A stretch of DNA of 64,000 bases from Campylobacterales bacterium (GCA_024278835.1 JAJRSK010000036.1:1-64000); one strand, 5' to 3'; positions 35,832 through 44,914 are shown, counted from the stretch's first letter. Numbers and translations: made by a program. The notes: generated by a model from the sequence alone, not told the origin.

Positions 35832-37064
35832 TTAAAACTGAAAGTTTAATGCGACAGTAATAGAATTTTGTTCATTCGTTGCAGTCACATTAGCACCACC
35901 ACCAAAATCAACCGTCTCTTCTACTTCTGGTGCATAGACATAGGCAATATCTAAACCTGTAGATTTTGATATCTGGTATGATAAACCACCTGTAAAGTGC
36001 GAATCAGAGTATGCGGGAAATCCCAAGGCATTGAAGTATGCAATATTACCTGGCTGAAATGGTGCTCCACCAACAGTTGCCGCAGTAAATGTTTTGTCAT
36101 GTAGTGGAGATTCTGCATAATTATATCCTAGTCTTAGTACTAAATTATCTGCCGCCTGATAAGACCCACCAAGAGCAAATACATCTTGATCATCCCATTG
36201 GAACGCATCATATCCATCAGCATCAGACCACATGATACGTCTGTAATCTAAAGTTATAGAATAACACTTACAATCAGAGGTATAACCAAAACCAATTCCT
36301 GCTTCTGCTGGTTGAGATAAATCTAAATCATCATATTGTCCATTTGTTGTAAAATCAAATACATCATCATATGTTGTATCTACTTGTGTTTGATAATAAG
36401 CACCTACAGTAAATGATGGCGTGACATGATAACCCAGACCTATTTGTCCACCAAAACCTATATCTTCACTTAACCCACCGGATCTTTGTCTTGCAGTTGT
36501 AGGATCTGGGTTTTGTCCTGGTGGCACACCATTTGGCGTAATCGCTGCCATATTTAATGCCCCATATGCAACTGTTAATCCAACACCTATTCTCAAGTCA
36601 TCTACTTTATAACTCAAACTTGGTACAAAACGCATATATTGCAATGAAGTTCTCATACCTGCAAGTCCAGGATCAGATTCATTTCTGTAATCAACACCCA
36701 TACCAGAAACACCAAACATACCTACACCATAAGAAAGTTCTTCATTGATATGATCAGAATGAGAAACTGTAGGGATGATAGAAAAATCTGCATCACTTGA
36801 TGTGGTAGAACCATTTCCACCAAATCGAGGGCCAACTGTAGCCGTTACATCAGGCATAAATGCTGTTGCACCAAAGCTCGCGTTAAATCCTTTTTGGTCT
36901 ACAATCCATGCAGGATTTCTAAAAACTGAATCAGTCCCTATACCCATACCTACACCAGCACCACCCATCGCACGTGACTGTGCACCGACACCTATCATAT
37001 TATCACCATTTGTTGCAAATGCTAACGTCGCTGTTAAAAGCGAAAGTGTTATAACTCTTTTCAT
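35832..37064 (-). CDS. FadL/OmpP1/TodX-family outer-membrane transporter
   Basis: The 410-residue product has a signal peptide (MKRVITLSLLTATLAFA) and begins its mature part NGDNMIGVGAQSRAMGGAGVGMGIGTDSVFRNPAW, the FadL plug motif with the NPA triad. The body alternates beta strands (DDLRIGVGLTVAYGALNMA, YSITLDYRRIMWSDAD, NLVLRLGYNYAESPL) and ends in aromatic NSITVALNFQF as an outer-membrane barrel does. Such porins move long-chain fatty acids or hydrocarbons; the substrate here is unknown. No fatty-acid degradation genes are nearby. It lies downstream of the RND pump operon on the same strand, with a hairpin between. Confidence 0.9.
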   Translation of the reverse strand: MKRVITLSLLTATLAFATNGDNMIGVGAQSRAMGGAGVGMGIGTDSVFRNPAWIVDQKGFNASFGATAFMPDVTATVGPRFGGNGSTTSSDADFSIIPTVSHSDHINEELSYGVGMFGVSGMGVDYRNESDPGLAGMRTSLQYMRFVPSLSYKVDDLRIGVGLTVAYGALNMAAITPNGVPPGQNPDPTTARQRSGGLSEDIGFGGQIGLGYHVTPSFTVGAYYQTQVDTTYDDVFDFTTNGQYDDLDLSQPAEAGIGFGYTSDCKCYSITLDYRRIMWSDADGYDAFQWDDQDVFALGGSYQAADNLVLRLGYNYAESPLHDKTFTAATVGGAPFQPGNIAYFNALGFPAYSDSHFTGGLSYQISKSTGLDIAYVYAPEVEETVDFGGGANVTATNEQNSITVALNFQF

Positions 37065-37160
37065 ACATATTCTCCTAAATTTTGTTTGTATTATAAGTAA
37101 AAATGATATTCTAGCACAGTAGACTTAAAGTAAGTATAAGATAAATTTATAATATGCAAT

Positions 37161-37192
37161 ATTGATGACCTTATTCTTATAAGACCATCAAT
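37161..37192 (-). terminator. Imperfect hairpin after the RND pump genes
   Basis: ATTGATG and CTTAT on the left pair with CATCAAT and ATAAG on the right, with a small internal mismatch, between the RND stop (37207) and the FadL-type gene start (37064). It probably ends the efflux operon. Confidence 0.5.
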
Positions 37193-37206
37193 AAAATAGA
37201 TTGCTT

Positions 37207-38880
37207 TTAGATTGCTTTGGTATTAAACATCAACACTGGTACAAAAATCAGTGAAACAGCCACCGCTGCCACAGTTCCAGAAATCAACGCAACACCTAAA
37301 CCACCAAATATAGGATCAGATGCCAAAAGTGCTGAACCCAGTATAATAGCAACACCTGTTAACATGATAGGTTTAGCACGTGTAGCCGTTGCTACAGCAA
37401 TTGCATGACATTTTTCCATTCCCTCATCTTCCATCAAAGATTTGGTAAAATCAACCAAAAGTAGTGAATTACGTGAGCTAATCCCCATCAATGCAATAAA
37501 ACCAATTAATGAAGTAGCCGTTAAAAAGAAGGTTTCTGAAGTGAAAAGATTTGCTGCCCAATGTCCGATAAGTACCCCTATAATAGAGAGGAAACTACCA
37601 CCAAGGATGATACCCGAGATAGCAAAACTCTTATAATAGATAACCAATAGTAAAAATATCATAATCAATGCTGCTATAAAAGCACCACCCAAGTCCCTAA
37701 ATGTATCAAGCGTTACTTTCATCTCTCCATCCCAACGGAGAAGTACTTTTTCCCCCGTTTCTTTATTAACAAGATGTAAGTCAAACATATAGGTTGTCAT
37801 ACCTGGCTCTTTTGTCACATTGTACTCTTTTGAGAAGTATTCCATCATCACATCTCTAGCCTCAAGAAGTGGATAGACTTGAGAAACCATATCGGTTTCA
37901 CAAAAAACATTGGTGCTTCTTTTTAAATCTTTAGAAAAGATAGCAGGAAAACTCTTTTTTTGTGAGATATGTACCAATTCACTCACCGGTACCATCATTC
38001 CCATTTTATTCATTAGTTTCAAAGATGATATCTTCGCTTCTAATGCTTCTTTAGATAAATTTTCTACGCGTTTCGTCTCTTCACTTAAGGCTAAAAATAT
38101 AGGTATCTGATCTGGCGAGTGTTTTGAGTTTTTCACTGCGATATTCATCCCTTCAAACGCCAAATACAAAATTTTATTTAACTGTTCGATGGAGATACCA
38201 GAGCGTGATATCTTCTCTGTATCTGCCACAAGTTCATATCTATCATAAAACTCCTCTTGCATGATATCCACATCCACAACACCAGAAGTCTTTTTTAAGA
38301 TATCCGCCACTTCATGAGATACTTTTCTATTTGTGTACATATCTTCTGTCGTCACTTCCACAACGATAGAAGCAAGTGTCGGCGGACCAGCAGGTTGTTC
38401 AATCATCTTGATATTTGTGCCTTCTTTAATACTTGCACAACGTGACTGTATCACTGGTCGTAACCGATGCACCATCAAAAATGATGCCTCATCACGTTCA
38501 TGTTTATCTGTTAAATTGATGACTATTTCAGAAACATTCTCCCCTTGCTTTAGGGTAGATCCTTTCACCAAACCAGCATAGTCCAATGGTGCACCTTGTC
38601 CTAAAAAAGTTTCGACATCTGTGACTGCTTCTTCTCGTTTAAGTATATCCACCACACAATTAGTGATTTTTTTAGTCTCTTCTATAGAAGAACCTGTAGG
38701 TGCATCGACATAAATAGAAAATGTATTGGCACTTTTACCCGGTAACATCCGAGCCAAAACTAACTTTGTAGGAAGCATCATGATAGTAGCCCCAAGTGCT
38801 ACAAAAGTCAATACAATAACCATCATACGTTTAAAGCGGCTACCATTGACATTATATATAAAATTTTCTAGCCACTTCAT
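37207..38880 (-). CDS. RND efflux pump, C-terminal half (TM7-12)
   Basis: The 557-residue product corresponds to the second half of an RND pump. It starts just before TM7 (FKRMMVIVLTFVALGATIMMLP), continues with the second periplasmic porter loop, and ends with TM8-12 including ALMGISSRNSLLLVDFTKS and ATATRAKPIMLTGVAIILGSALL. An own ribosome site AGGGAG precedes its ATG, which overlaps the stop of the N-half (TAATG). This is a clean two-gene pump, split at the cytoplasmic joint between the two RND repeats. The lysine of TM10 in AcrB is arginine here. Substrate is unknown. Confidence 0.85.
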   Translation of the reverse strand: MKWLENFIYNVNGSRFKRMMVIVLTFVALGATIMMLPTKLVLARMLPGKSANTFSIYVDAPTGSSIEETKKITNCVVDILKREEAVTDVETFLGQGAPLDYAGLVKGSTLKQGENVSEIVINLTDKHERDEASFLMVHRLRPVIQSRCASIKEGTNIKMIEQPAGPPTLASIVVEVTTEDMYTNRKVSHEVADILKKTSGVVDVDIMQEEFYDRYELVADTEKISRSGISIEQLNKILYLAFEGMNIAVKNSKHSPDQIPIFLALSEETKRVENLSKEALEAKISSLKLMNKMGMMVPVSELVHISQKKSFPAIFSKDLKRSTNVFCETDMVSQVYPLLEARDVMMEYFSKEYNVTKEPGMTTYMFDLHLVNKETGEKVLLRWDGEMKVTLDTFRDLGGAFIAALIMIFLLLVIYYKSFAISGIILGGSFLSIIGVLIGHWAANLFTSETFFLTATSLIGFIALMGISSRNSLLLVDFTKSLMEDEGMEKCHAIAVATATRAKPIMLTGVAIILGSALLASDPIFGGLGVALISGTVAAVAVSLIFVPVLMFNTKAI

Positions 38881-40523
38881 TATTTATCTCCCTCTAGTTT
38901 ATCTTTTTGAAAATGATGTTTATGATAGTGTCCTCTTGGTTTCTTTAACATCTTATTTGCCAAATATGGGGTAAATATATACGCCACAATCAAAGAAACG
39001 AACAGTGCAACTGGTACATTATAAGGAATAGGCTTCATAAACTCACCCATCATCCCCCCAACAAATGCCATAGGTACCATGGTCAAGATAATAGCCAAGG
39101 TCGCGATATTGGTTGGTGCACCAATCTCATCCGTCGCCGTAATCATAATCTCATGTTTTTCCCTATCAACCGCATCATGGGCATGCATATGTCTATGAAT
39201 ATTTTCGATAACAATGATAGCTGCATCCACCAGTAAGCCCAGTGAGAGCAAAAATGCAAAAAGTGTGATTCTATTGATAGTCTGTCCTGTTAAATACGCT
39301 ACAAAAAGTGTTACTGCCAAAATAGCAGGGACAGTAAAAGTTACGATAAGTGATTCTCTCCAACCCAAAGCGAGGACAAGGACTATCGCAATAATAACAA
39401 TCGTTATCACAAGGTGATTCATCAACTCATTTACCGCTTCATCCGCTCGCACACCATAGTTTCTCGTTAACTTATAGCCAATATGTTCTTTAGCAAATTC
39501 AGGTTCATACTCTTTTAATTTCTCTAATACTTTTTCTGCTACGACAACAGCATTGGTACCCTTGAGTTTTGAAACAGAGAGAGTGATTTGATTTGTTAAC
39601 GCTGTAAAGTTTCCATTTTTATCTCTTTGTGTAATTTGCGCACCTTTGTAATTTTGTACATCGTAGCCATCTTCCACTTCTGCGACATCTCGTAAATAGA
39701 TAGGTGCGCCCATATATGATGCGACGATAACGTTACGTACGTCTTCCACACTATTGATAGCATTTTGTACACCAAACATCACAATCTTACCATCGGCTGT
39801 TCTATTTTTTACTTCTGGTACATTGACAGCCAAAGCTTGTATGGATTGCATCAACTGCCCCAAAGAGAGATGGTACCCAGAGAGTTTATAAAGATCGACT
39901 TTGACATTGAACTGCTCTTTATGCTCACCTTTTAGGGTCGTTTTAGAAACATTTTCTATTGTATTTATCTCTTGTTGAATATCCCTTACTTTTCTAAAAA
40001 GGTCTGTTTGAGAAAGCTTATTATCATCTTTAGAATAAAACGCTAGTGAGATGATAGGGACATCAATATCGATATCAAAAGGCTTCACTATCGGTTGCAT
40101 TGCACCCTTTGGCATAAGATTCATATTTTGCATCACTTTATCATAAAGTTTGAGGTTTGAGTCTTCTCTATTTTCCCCAATTTTATACATTACATTGATA
40201 ATGCCAATATTGTTTGCTGCTACACCATAGATATGTTCTAAACCAGCAATCTCTCTTAGTTTTCTTTGTAATGGTTTCACTACTACATTCTCAATCTCAC
40301 TTGGTGTTGCTCCAGGTATAACTACCATAATAGTACCCCCAGAAATTGCAATCTGAGGATCTTCTTCTCGTGGCATAATCACAAGAGAAAGATACCCAAC
40401 AGCCAGTAAAAAAATAGCAAGGACAGGTGTCAGAGGATTATATATAAATGACTTTGCTAGTCTTCCAGCATAGTCTGTTACAGATATACCACCAATATCT
40501 TTATCACTTTCAATTTCGCTCAT
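38880..40523 (-). CDS. RND efflux pump, N-terminal half (TM1-6)
   Basis: The 547-residue product matches the first half of an RND pump: TM1 (FIYNPLTPVLAIFLLAVGYLSLVIMPREEDPQI), the first porter loop (GATPSEIENVVVKPLQRKLREIAG), and TM2-6 with FAFLLSLGLLVDAAIIVIENIHRH. One TM4 aspartate is kept and the second is Ala, as in CusA-type pumps. It ends shortly after TM6 with a charged His/Lys tail (KKPRGHYHKHHFQKDKLEGDK). It is co-transcribed with an upstream adaptor and TolC gene, so the system is a complete tripartite efflux machine, with the pump working as a heteromer of halves by inference. Confidence 0.85.
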   Translation of the reverse strand: MSEIESDKDIGGISVTDYAGRLAKSFIYNPLTPVLAIFLLAVGYLSLVIMPREEDPQIAISGGTIMVVIPGATPSEIENVVVKPLQRKLREIAGLEHIYGVAANNIGIINVMYKIGENREDSNLKLYDKVMQNMNLMPKGAMQPIVKPFDIDIDVPIISLAFYSKDDNKLSQTDLFRKVRDIQQEINTIENVSKTTLKGEHKEQFNVKVDLYKLSGYHLSLGQLMQSIQALAVNVPEVKNRTADGKIVMFGVQNAINSVEDVRNVIVASYMGAPIYLRDVAEVEDGYDVQNYKGAQITQRDKNGNFTALTNQITLSVSKLKGTNAVVVAEKVLEKLKEYEPEFAKEHIGYKLTRNYGVRADEAVNELMNHLVITIVIIAIVLVLALGWRESLIVTFTVPAILAVTLFVAYLTGQTINRITLFAFLLSLGLLVDAAIIVIENIHRHMHAHDAVDREKHEIMITATDEIGAPTNIATLAIILTMVPMAFVGGMMGEFMKPIPYNVPVALFVSLIVAYIFTPYLANKMLKKPRGHYHKHHFQKDKLEGDK

Positions 40524-40537
40524 GTTAGCTTCCTTTC

Positions 40538-41332
40538 TTAATCATCAAATGAAATTTTGCTATATAACCCAGGATAGACTAACTTACCATCTCTATCAAA
40601 ATCTATTTTAATCTTAAACGTATGTGTCATAGGATTTGAACTGGGGATAATGGAAGAGACATGCCCGATTGATTTTAATCCAGCAGAAGGTATCTCCACA
40701 CTTACTTCTTGACCTATTTTCATATATTGTAAATTACTCTCAGCTACTTCTGTTAAAATCTTTAATCTACTTAAATCTGTCAAAACCAGCGCTGGCATAC
40801 CAGGAATCGCCATCTCACCTACATTGATATTTTTCTGAACAATTACACCATCATTTGGTGCTTTTACTTTTAAATAATTATATTGGTTCATCACCTGCGT
40901 TAAAGAAGCTTCCGCTTGCTGCACTTGTTTTTTAGCCACTTTTATCATATCAACTAAATTTTTTTCAGCCAATTCTAAACTCTCTAATTGATATTTTGAG
41001 ACCATATCTTTTGCAAAGAGACGCTTATTACGGGCTAAGTTTAGTAAAAGATTTGTATGTTGATTACGGTACATTTGAAGAGATAATCTTGCTTGTTGTA
41101 TACCTAATTCTACTTGAATCTTCGAACTATCAATCTCTTTAGAATCAATCTCATATAAAAGTTGTCCCTTAGTCACACGGTCACCTTCCGAAACAGAAAC
41201 ACTTTTTATAAATCCCATATAACGACTCGTTAACATCTTTTTATTGTCTGAAACTACTGTTCCCGTCAATTCTATCTTTATTGCCACGGCATAACTACTT
41301 AGTAGCAGTATCATTAAAACAATTTTTTTCAT
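40538..41332 (-). CDS. RND periplasmic adaptor (membrane fusion protein)
   Basis: The 264-residue product is a small membrane-fusion protein that links inner-membrane pump and outer-membrane channel. It has a signal peptide (MKKIVLMILLLSSYAVA), a lipoyl-like half (GFIKSVSVSEGDRVTKGQLLYEI) and its mate (YLKVKAPNDGVIVQKNINVGEMAIPGMPALVLTDLSRL), separated by a coiled-coil hairpin, and a beta-barrel part (VSVEIPSAGLKSIGHVSSIIPSSNPMTHTFKIKI). The hairpin is short. It overlaps the tolC stop (ATGA). A close paralogue is encoded at 44113. Confidence 0.9.
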   Translation of the reverse strand: MKKIVLMILLLSSYAVAIKIELTGTVVSDNKKMLTSRYMGFIKSVSVSEGDRVTKGQLLYEIDSKEIDSSKIQVELGIQQARLSLQMYRNQHTNLLLNLARNKRLFAKDMVSKYQLESLELAEKNLVDMIKVAKKQVQQAEASLTQVMNQYNYLKVKAPNDGVIVQKNINVGEMAIPGMPALVLTDLSRLKILTEVAESNLQYMKIGQEVSVEIPSAGLKSIGHVSSIIPSSNPMTHTFKIKIDFDRDGKLVYPGLYSKISFDD

Positions 41333-42777
41333 TTATTTTCTCCATATGTTAATCTAGCTAACTCTAATATTTTTTCATTTCTTTGCGTCTGAACTTGTTG
41401 CAGGCTTAATAACTTCTCTATTTGAAGTGCCTCTTTTATGAGAACATCATTGATAGAAGTTAAACCTTCTTCATATCGTGCTAGATATGAGTTATATATC
41501 TCATTTGTCAAATCAACCTCTTTTTGTAAACTCTCCACCTGTGCATTCAAATTTTTAATCTCTGTTTTAATCTTCTTAAATTTAAGTGCTATCCCCTTTT
41601 TAGCAAGTTCAACTTGCTTGGCAACTTTTAGTTTTTTTAACTTCTCTTGTTGTAACATTGCTGCGTCAGAACCACCGGCAAAAAGATTATAAGAGAGTTG
41701 TATTCCCACCGTATATCTATCATGTTTTTTAAAGTCATTTAAAAATTTATCATCACTAGAGCCATACTCTGCAAAGGCACCCACACTAGGGTGAAAAGCT
41801 GATCCTGCGACATCAACCATCTTTGACTGTATTGCCAAGCCAGTTTTTGCTCTTTGTATATCCAAGTTTTTATCAAGTACCTCTTCCTCAGTTACCGTAA
41901 ACTCTGGTGCATCTAAGGCAACTGTTTGAATAGACTTTACTTCTGAATTAACTAAAAAACTTAAAAATTGATAAGAGAGTTCTTTGTTAGCATCTGTCTG
42001 AATCAACATCCTTTTTACATTTGCCAATTTAGACTCAACTTCTAAGAGATCCGTTTTCTTAGCATATCCCTCTTTTCGCATCTCTACAGTTGTATTTCGT
42101 AACTCTTCCATACTCCCTAATACGTGTTTTAAATCTTTTGCAAAATTTAAAAGTAAAGAGATATCATAAAAAGCTTTTTTTACTTCAAAAAGCTTTTCTG
42201 CTACCACTTTGCTTTTATCCAAAGCACCCATTTTCGACATCTGCTTTGCGATATCTCTATAACTTTTTAACTTCCAACCGGTATAGAGAGGAATCATAAA
42301 AGAGAGTTTTGTATCAAAATGATTTCTCGTTTTTGGAAAGTTTAACTGGTCTGGCTCTATGCCTAAAAGTTGTGCCTGTGCTTGTGGATTTGCCATATTT
42401 TCAGCAAAAGCATTAAAGTCAGGTTCACCAGAAGCATTGACCATTGCCCCACCAAAAGCACCTAAAAACTCATCAAAACCAAAGTCCCCAAAATTTGCTT
42501 CTCTACTTTGAAGCTTAAAACCAAACACATTACCTGCATCATTAGATCTTAGCCCCATTAAAGTCGCATCTAATTTACCAAAACTATATCCATTAGCTAC
42601 TCTAATACCTAAGTCACTGACTTGTTTATCAAACTTTGCGATATCTATCTCTAGATTGTGTTCTTTAGTCATAGCAATAGCATCTGGAAGAGAGAGGTTT
42701 TCATATATTTTTAACTCTTCCGCTTTTAAAAAAGAACCTAAACATAAAGAGAGTATAAAAATCTTTTTTTTCATCAA
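41329..42777 (-). CDS. TolC-family outer-membrane efflux protein
   Basis: The 482-residue product has a signal peptide (KKKIFILSLCLGSFLKA) and the two repeated OEP helical domains, with long helices (LEVESKLANVKRMLIQTDANKELSYQFLSFL; KIKTEIKNLNAQVESLQKEVDLTNEIYNSYLARYEEGLTSINDVLIKEALQIEKLL). TolC-family proteins form trimeric tunnels across the outer membrane and periplasm. It is the first gene of the four-gene efflux operon TolC-adaptor-RND N-RND C. An insertion between the first strands (GAFGGAMVNASGEPDFNAFAENMANPQAQAQLLGIEPDQ) is larger than usual. Confidence 0.92.
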   Translation of the reverse strand: MMKKKIFILSLCLGSFLKAEELKIYENLSLPDAIAMTKEHNLEIDIAKFDKQVSDLGIRVANGYSFGKLDATLMGLRSNDAGNVFGFKLQSREANFGDFGFDEFLGAFGGAMVNASGEPDFNAFAENMANPQAQAQLLGIEPDQLNFPKTRNHFDTKLSFMIPLYTGWKLKSYRDIAKQMSKMGALDKSKVVAEKLFEVKKAFYDISLLLNFAKDLKHVLGSMEELRNTTVEMRKEGYAKKTDLLEVESKLANVKRMLIQTDANKELSYQFLSFLVNSEVKSIQTVALDAPEFTVTEEEVLDKNLDIQRAKTGLAIQSKMVDVAGSAFHPSVGAFAEYGSSDDKFLNDFKKHDRYTVGIQLSYNLFAGGSDAAMLQQEKLKKLKVAKQVELAKKGIALKFKKIKTEIKNLNAQVESLQKEVDLTNEIYNSYLARYEEGLTSINDVLIKEALQIEKLLSLQQVQTQRNEKILELARLTYGENK

Positions 42778-42899
42778 TTTCCCTATTTTATCAATTGTTA
42801 AATAGTTAATATTTTACAGAATGCTTGCTTAGAAGCGTATTGAGTTTTAGAAGAATAAAATAGCCAGATATTATAAAACGAGAGTATTAAAAGAAGGAG

Positions 42900-42928
42900 C
42901 ATTTCCCAACACAATTGGCTGGGAAATA
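42900..42928 (-). terminator. Terminator after the 11-residue-repeat gene
   Basis: ATTTCCCA (42901-42908) pairs with TGGGAAAT (42920-42927) around an 11-base loop, 21 bases after the stop codon. It separates this gene from the tolC operon. Confidence 0.65.
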
Positions 42929-42948
42929 CTTATAGTAAATCTGTCTAC

Positions 42949-43845
42949 TTACTTATCCTTAGCATCATCACTTACTTTTTTAACTGAATCTCTTGAGTCA
43001 TTTGAAATAGTTTTTGTGCTATCTCTAGCATCATCACTAACACTAGTTACACTTTCTCTAGTATTGTTTGTTGCTGTGTTTGTTGTATCTCTTGCATCAT
43101 TTGAAAGAGTTTTTGTGCTATCTCTTGAGTCGTTAGACACAGTTTGTACTGAATCTCTACTGTCATTTGATACTGTTTTCACAGAAGATGTTGCATCATT
43201 TGAAATAGTTTTTGTACTATCTCTTGAGTCATTAGACACAGTTTGTACTGAATCTCTACTGTCATTTGAAATAGTTTTTGTACTATCTCTAGTGTCATTA
43301 GATACAGTCTTCACTGAGTCTCTTGAATCATTTGAAATAGTTTTTGTGCTATCTCTTGTGTCATTTGATACTGTTTTTACCGAATCTCTTGAATCATTTG
43401 ATACTGTTACTGTACTATCTTTCAAGTCACGACTGACATTTGAAACAGAATCTCTTTGATCTGCACTCACACTTTTTACACTATCACTAGTATCATGTGA
43501 AACTGTTACCGCTGAGTCTTTCAAATCTTTTGTAGCAGCCATAGAAGATGCTTTTAAATCCGCAGACGCATTTGTCGCAGTATCTTTAGTATCCTCAGCT
43601 ACTTCAATTGTAGAATCTCTAACATCTCTACTGACACTTGTCATGGTATCTTTCTGATCAGCTGACACATTTGTTACTGATCTCTCCGCTGATCTACCAG
43701 TCTCAATAACACTTTCTTTCATATCTTTACTTACGCCTGTAACCGCATCTTTCATATCTGTAAACATATCACCAAAACTAAAATCTGCTGACACCGGTGA
43801 CGTTAAAAGTACCGCTAAACTCGTTGCTATTACTATCTTCTTCAT
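42949..43845 (-). CDS. Secreted protein of tandem 11-residue repeats (unknown function)
   Basis: The 298-residue product has a signal peptide (IVIATSLAVLLTSPVSA) and a short linker, then from residue 27 to the end consists of 24 full 11-residue repeats plus an eight-residue remnant, with no insertion or deletion. The consensus is roughly VSNDSRDSVKT. It has no cysteine or aromatic residue in the repeats and alternates acidic and basic positions. The periodicity is like the 11-mers of group 3 LEA proteins or a hendecad coiled coil, but Ser/Thr/Asp content is much higher. Central repeats are the most uniform, pointing to recent expansion. Function unknown. It follows its own ribosome site AAAGGAG. 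Confidence 0.85.
   Translation of the reverse strand: MKKIVIATSLAVLLTSPVSADFSFGDMFTDMKDAVTGVSKDMKESVIETGRSAERSVTNVSADQKDTMTSVSRDVRDSTIEVAEDTKDTATNASADLKASSMAATKDLKDSAVTVSHDTSDSVKSVSADQRDSVSNVSRDLKDSTVTVSNDSRDSVKTVSNDTRDSTKTISNDSRDSVKTVSNDTRDSTKTISNDSRDSVQTVSNDSRDSTKTISNDATSSVKTVSNDSRDSVQTVSNDSRDSTKTLSNDARDTTNTATNNTRESVTSVSDDARDSTKTISNDSRDSVKKVSDDAKDK
42952..43767 (-). repeat. Array of 33-base coding repeats (24.7 units)
   Basis: Each unit encodes 11 residues. The units between about 43080 and 43440 are nearly identical at the DNA level, for example the recurrent TCTCTTGAGTC and TCATTTGA words on the plus strand. Confidence 0.9.
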
Positions 43846-44112
43846 TATTTAAATCTCCTTTAGATTTTTTGATTTATAAAAAAAAATTATAACACTTATA
43901 GGCTGAAAATAAACTTAATCATATAAGTAATATTTATACTACTAAAGATAATTTAATTATTGTTTTAATCATACAACGTAGGCATAACTATTTGTACACT
44001 TATACTACATTTAATGTTCTAAGTGCTAAAATCTAACGTTAACTATCTCATTACATAGAATAAAATGAACACATTCTAGAGATTCTCACAACTTTTTATA
44101 TTAAGGTAATAA
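43846..44112. other. AT-rich divergent spacer (267 bases)
   Basis: This spacer separates the 11-mer-repeat gene (minus) from the orphan adaptor (plus). It is AT-rich and must carry both promoters, but I see no convincing -10/-35 pair, operator or ORF in it. The adaptor ribosome site is a weak AAGG. No palindrome copy is present. Confidence 0.5.
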
Positions 44113-44898
44113 ATGTACAAGCTATTAACCATACTACTATTTGTAGCATCTCTCTTGCCCGCCTCTACTCTCACCATACCTGGGACCGTTGTTTCTGACA
44201 GTCAAAGGATGATTGGCAGTCGCTATATGGGTTACGTCAAAGAGATAAATTTCAATATTGGTGATAAAGTCAAACAAGATGATATCCTATTTGAAATCCA
44301 ATCTGGAGAATTTGACTTGATGAAGTCACAAGCTGAGTTAGGATTAGAACAAGCACAAATCTTTGTAGAGATGTACCAAACACACTTAGCCAATGTACAA
44401 CGAGAGAAAAGAAGCCTCAAAAGAACAAAAAAGGCTTCCATGATAGATGTAGAAACACTCGATATCGCTGCTGAAAACACCAAGGCCATGTTAAAGGCAG
44501 CACAACAAGTGGTCAAACAAGCAACCATCAAGATAAAACAATTCACGGGACTTTATAATTATCTGGAAGTAAAAGCACCCAATGATGGAGTAATCGTCCA
44601 AAAAAGAATCAAAGTGGGTGATATGATTATGCCTGGTATGCTTGCGATGATTTTAGTAGATTTAAATGATTTAAGAATTGAAGCAAACATAGCAGAGTCT
44701 AATCTTAAATATATCCGAAAGAACACTCAATTAAAAGTGACCATTCCTTCTATAGACTTTAAAACAACAGGCGTAGTAGAAGCCATTGTACCTAGTGCCA
44801 ATCCTATGACACACACCATGACAATAAGAGTGAAGTTTAACAAAAGAGATATAGAGATATTTCCAGGAATGTACGCAAAATTACACGTTGAGATGTAA
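44113..44898 (+). CDS. Orphan RND periplasmic adaptor, paralogue of the operon adaptor
   Basis: The 261-residue product is another small membrane-fusion protein with signal peptide (LLTILLFVASLLPAS), lipoyl halves (GYVKEINFNIGDKVKQDDILFEI; YLEVKAPNDGVIVQKRIKVGDMIMPGMLAMILVDLNDL) and the barrel segment SANPMTHTMTIRVKF. It aligns with the adaptor at 40538 along its whole length, sharing PNDGVIVQK, SNLKYI/SNLQYM and NPMTHT. It has no pump or TolC gene on its strand and lies across the 11-mer gene from the efflux operon. It may supply an alternative adaptor for the same pump. Confidence 0.87.
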   Translation: MYKLLTILLFVASLLPASTLTIPGTVVSDSQRMIGSRYMGYVKEINFNIGDKVKQDDILFEIQSGEFDLMKSQAELGLEQAQIFVEMYQTHLANVQREKRSLKRTKKASMIDVETLDIAAENTKAMLKAAQQVVKQATIKIKQFTGLYNYLEVKAPNDGVIVQKRIKVGDMIMPGMLAMILVDLNDLRIEANIAESNLKYIRKNTQLKVTIPSIDFKTTGVVEAIVPSANPMTHTMTIRVKFNKRDIEIFPGMYAKLHVEM

Positions 44899-44914
44899 AA
44901 TCCAAAAAAACCTA

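Noticed and set aside
38870-38890. RND split as a sequencing frameshift
   Set aside because: The C-half has its own good ribosome site, the N-half ends with a plausible charged tail, and the split lies at a domain border, so a true two-gene arrangement is more likely, though reads should be checked.
43016-43459. Plus-strand 147-residue ORF
   Set aside because: It is the antisense shadow of the 11-residue-repeat gene; its own repetitive sequence follows from the repeats and it has no ribosome site.
42952-43767. Regular 33-base periodicity resembling a CRISPR-like or satellite array
   Set aside because: There are no conserved repeats with unrelated spacers; the whole period is coding (11 residues) in one open frame with signal peptide and ribosome site.
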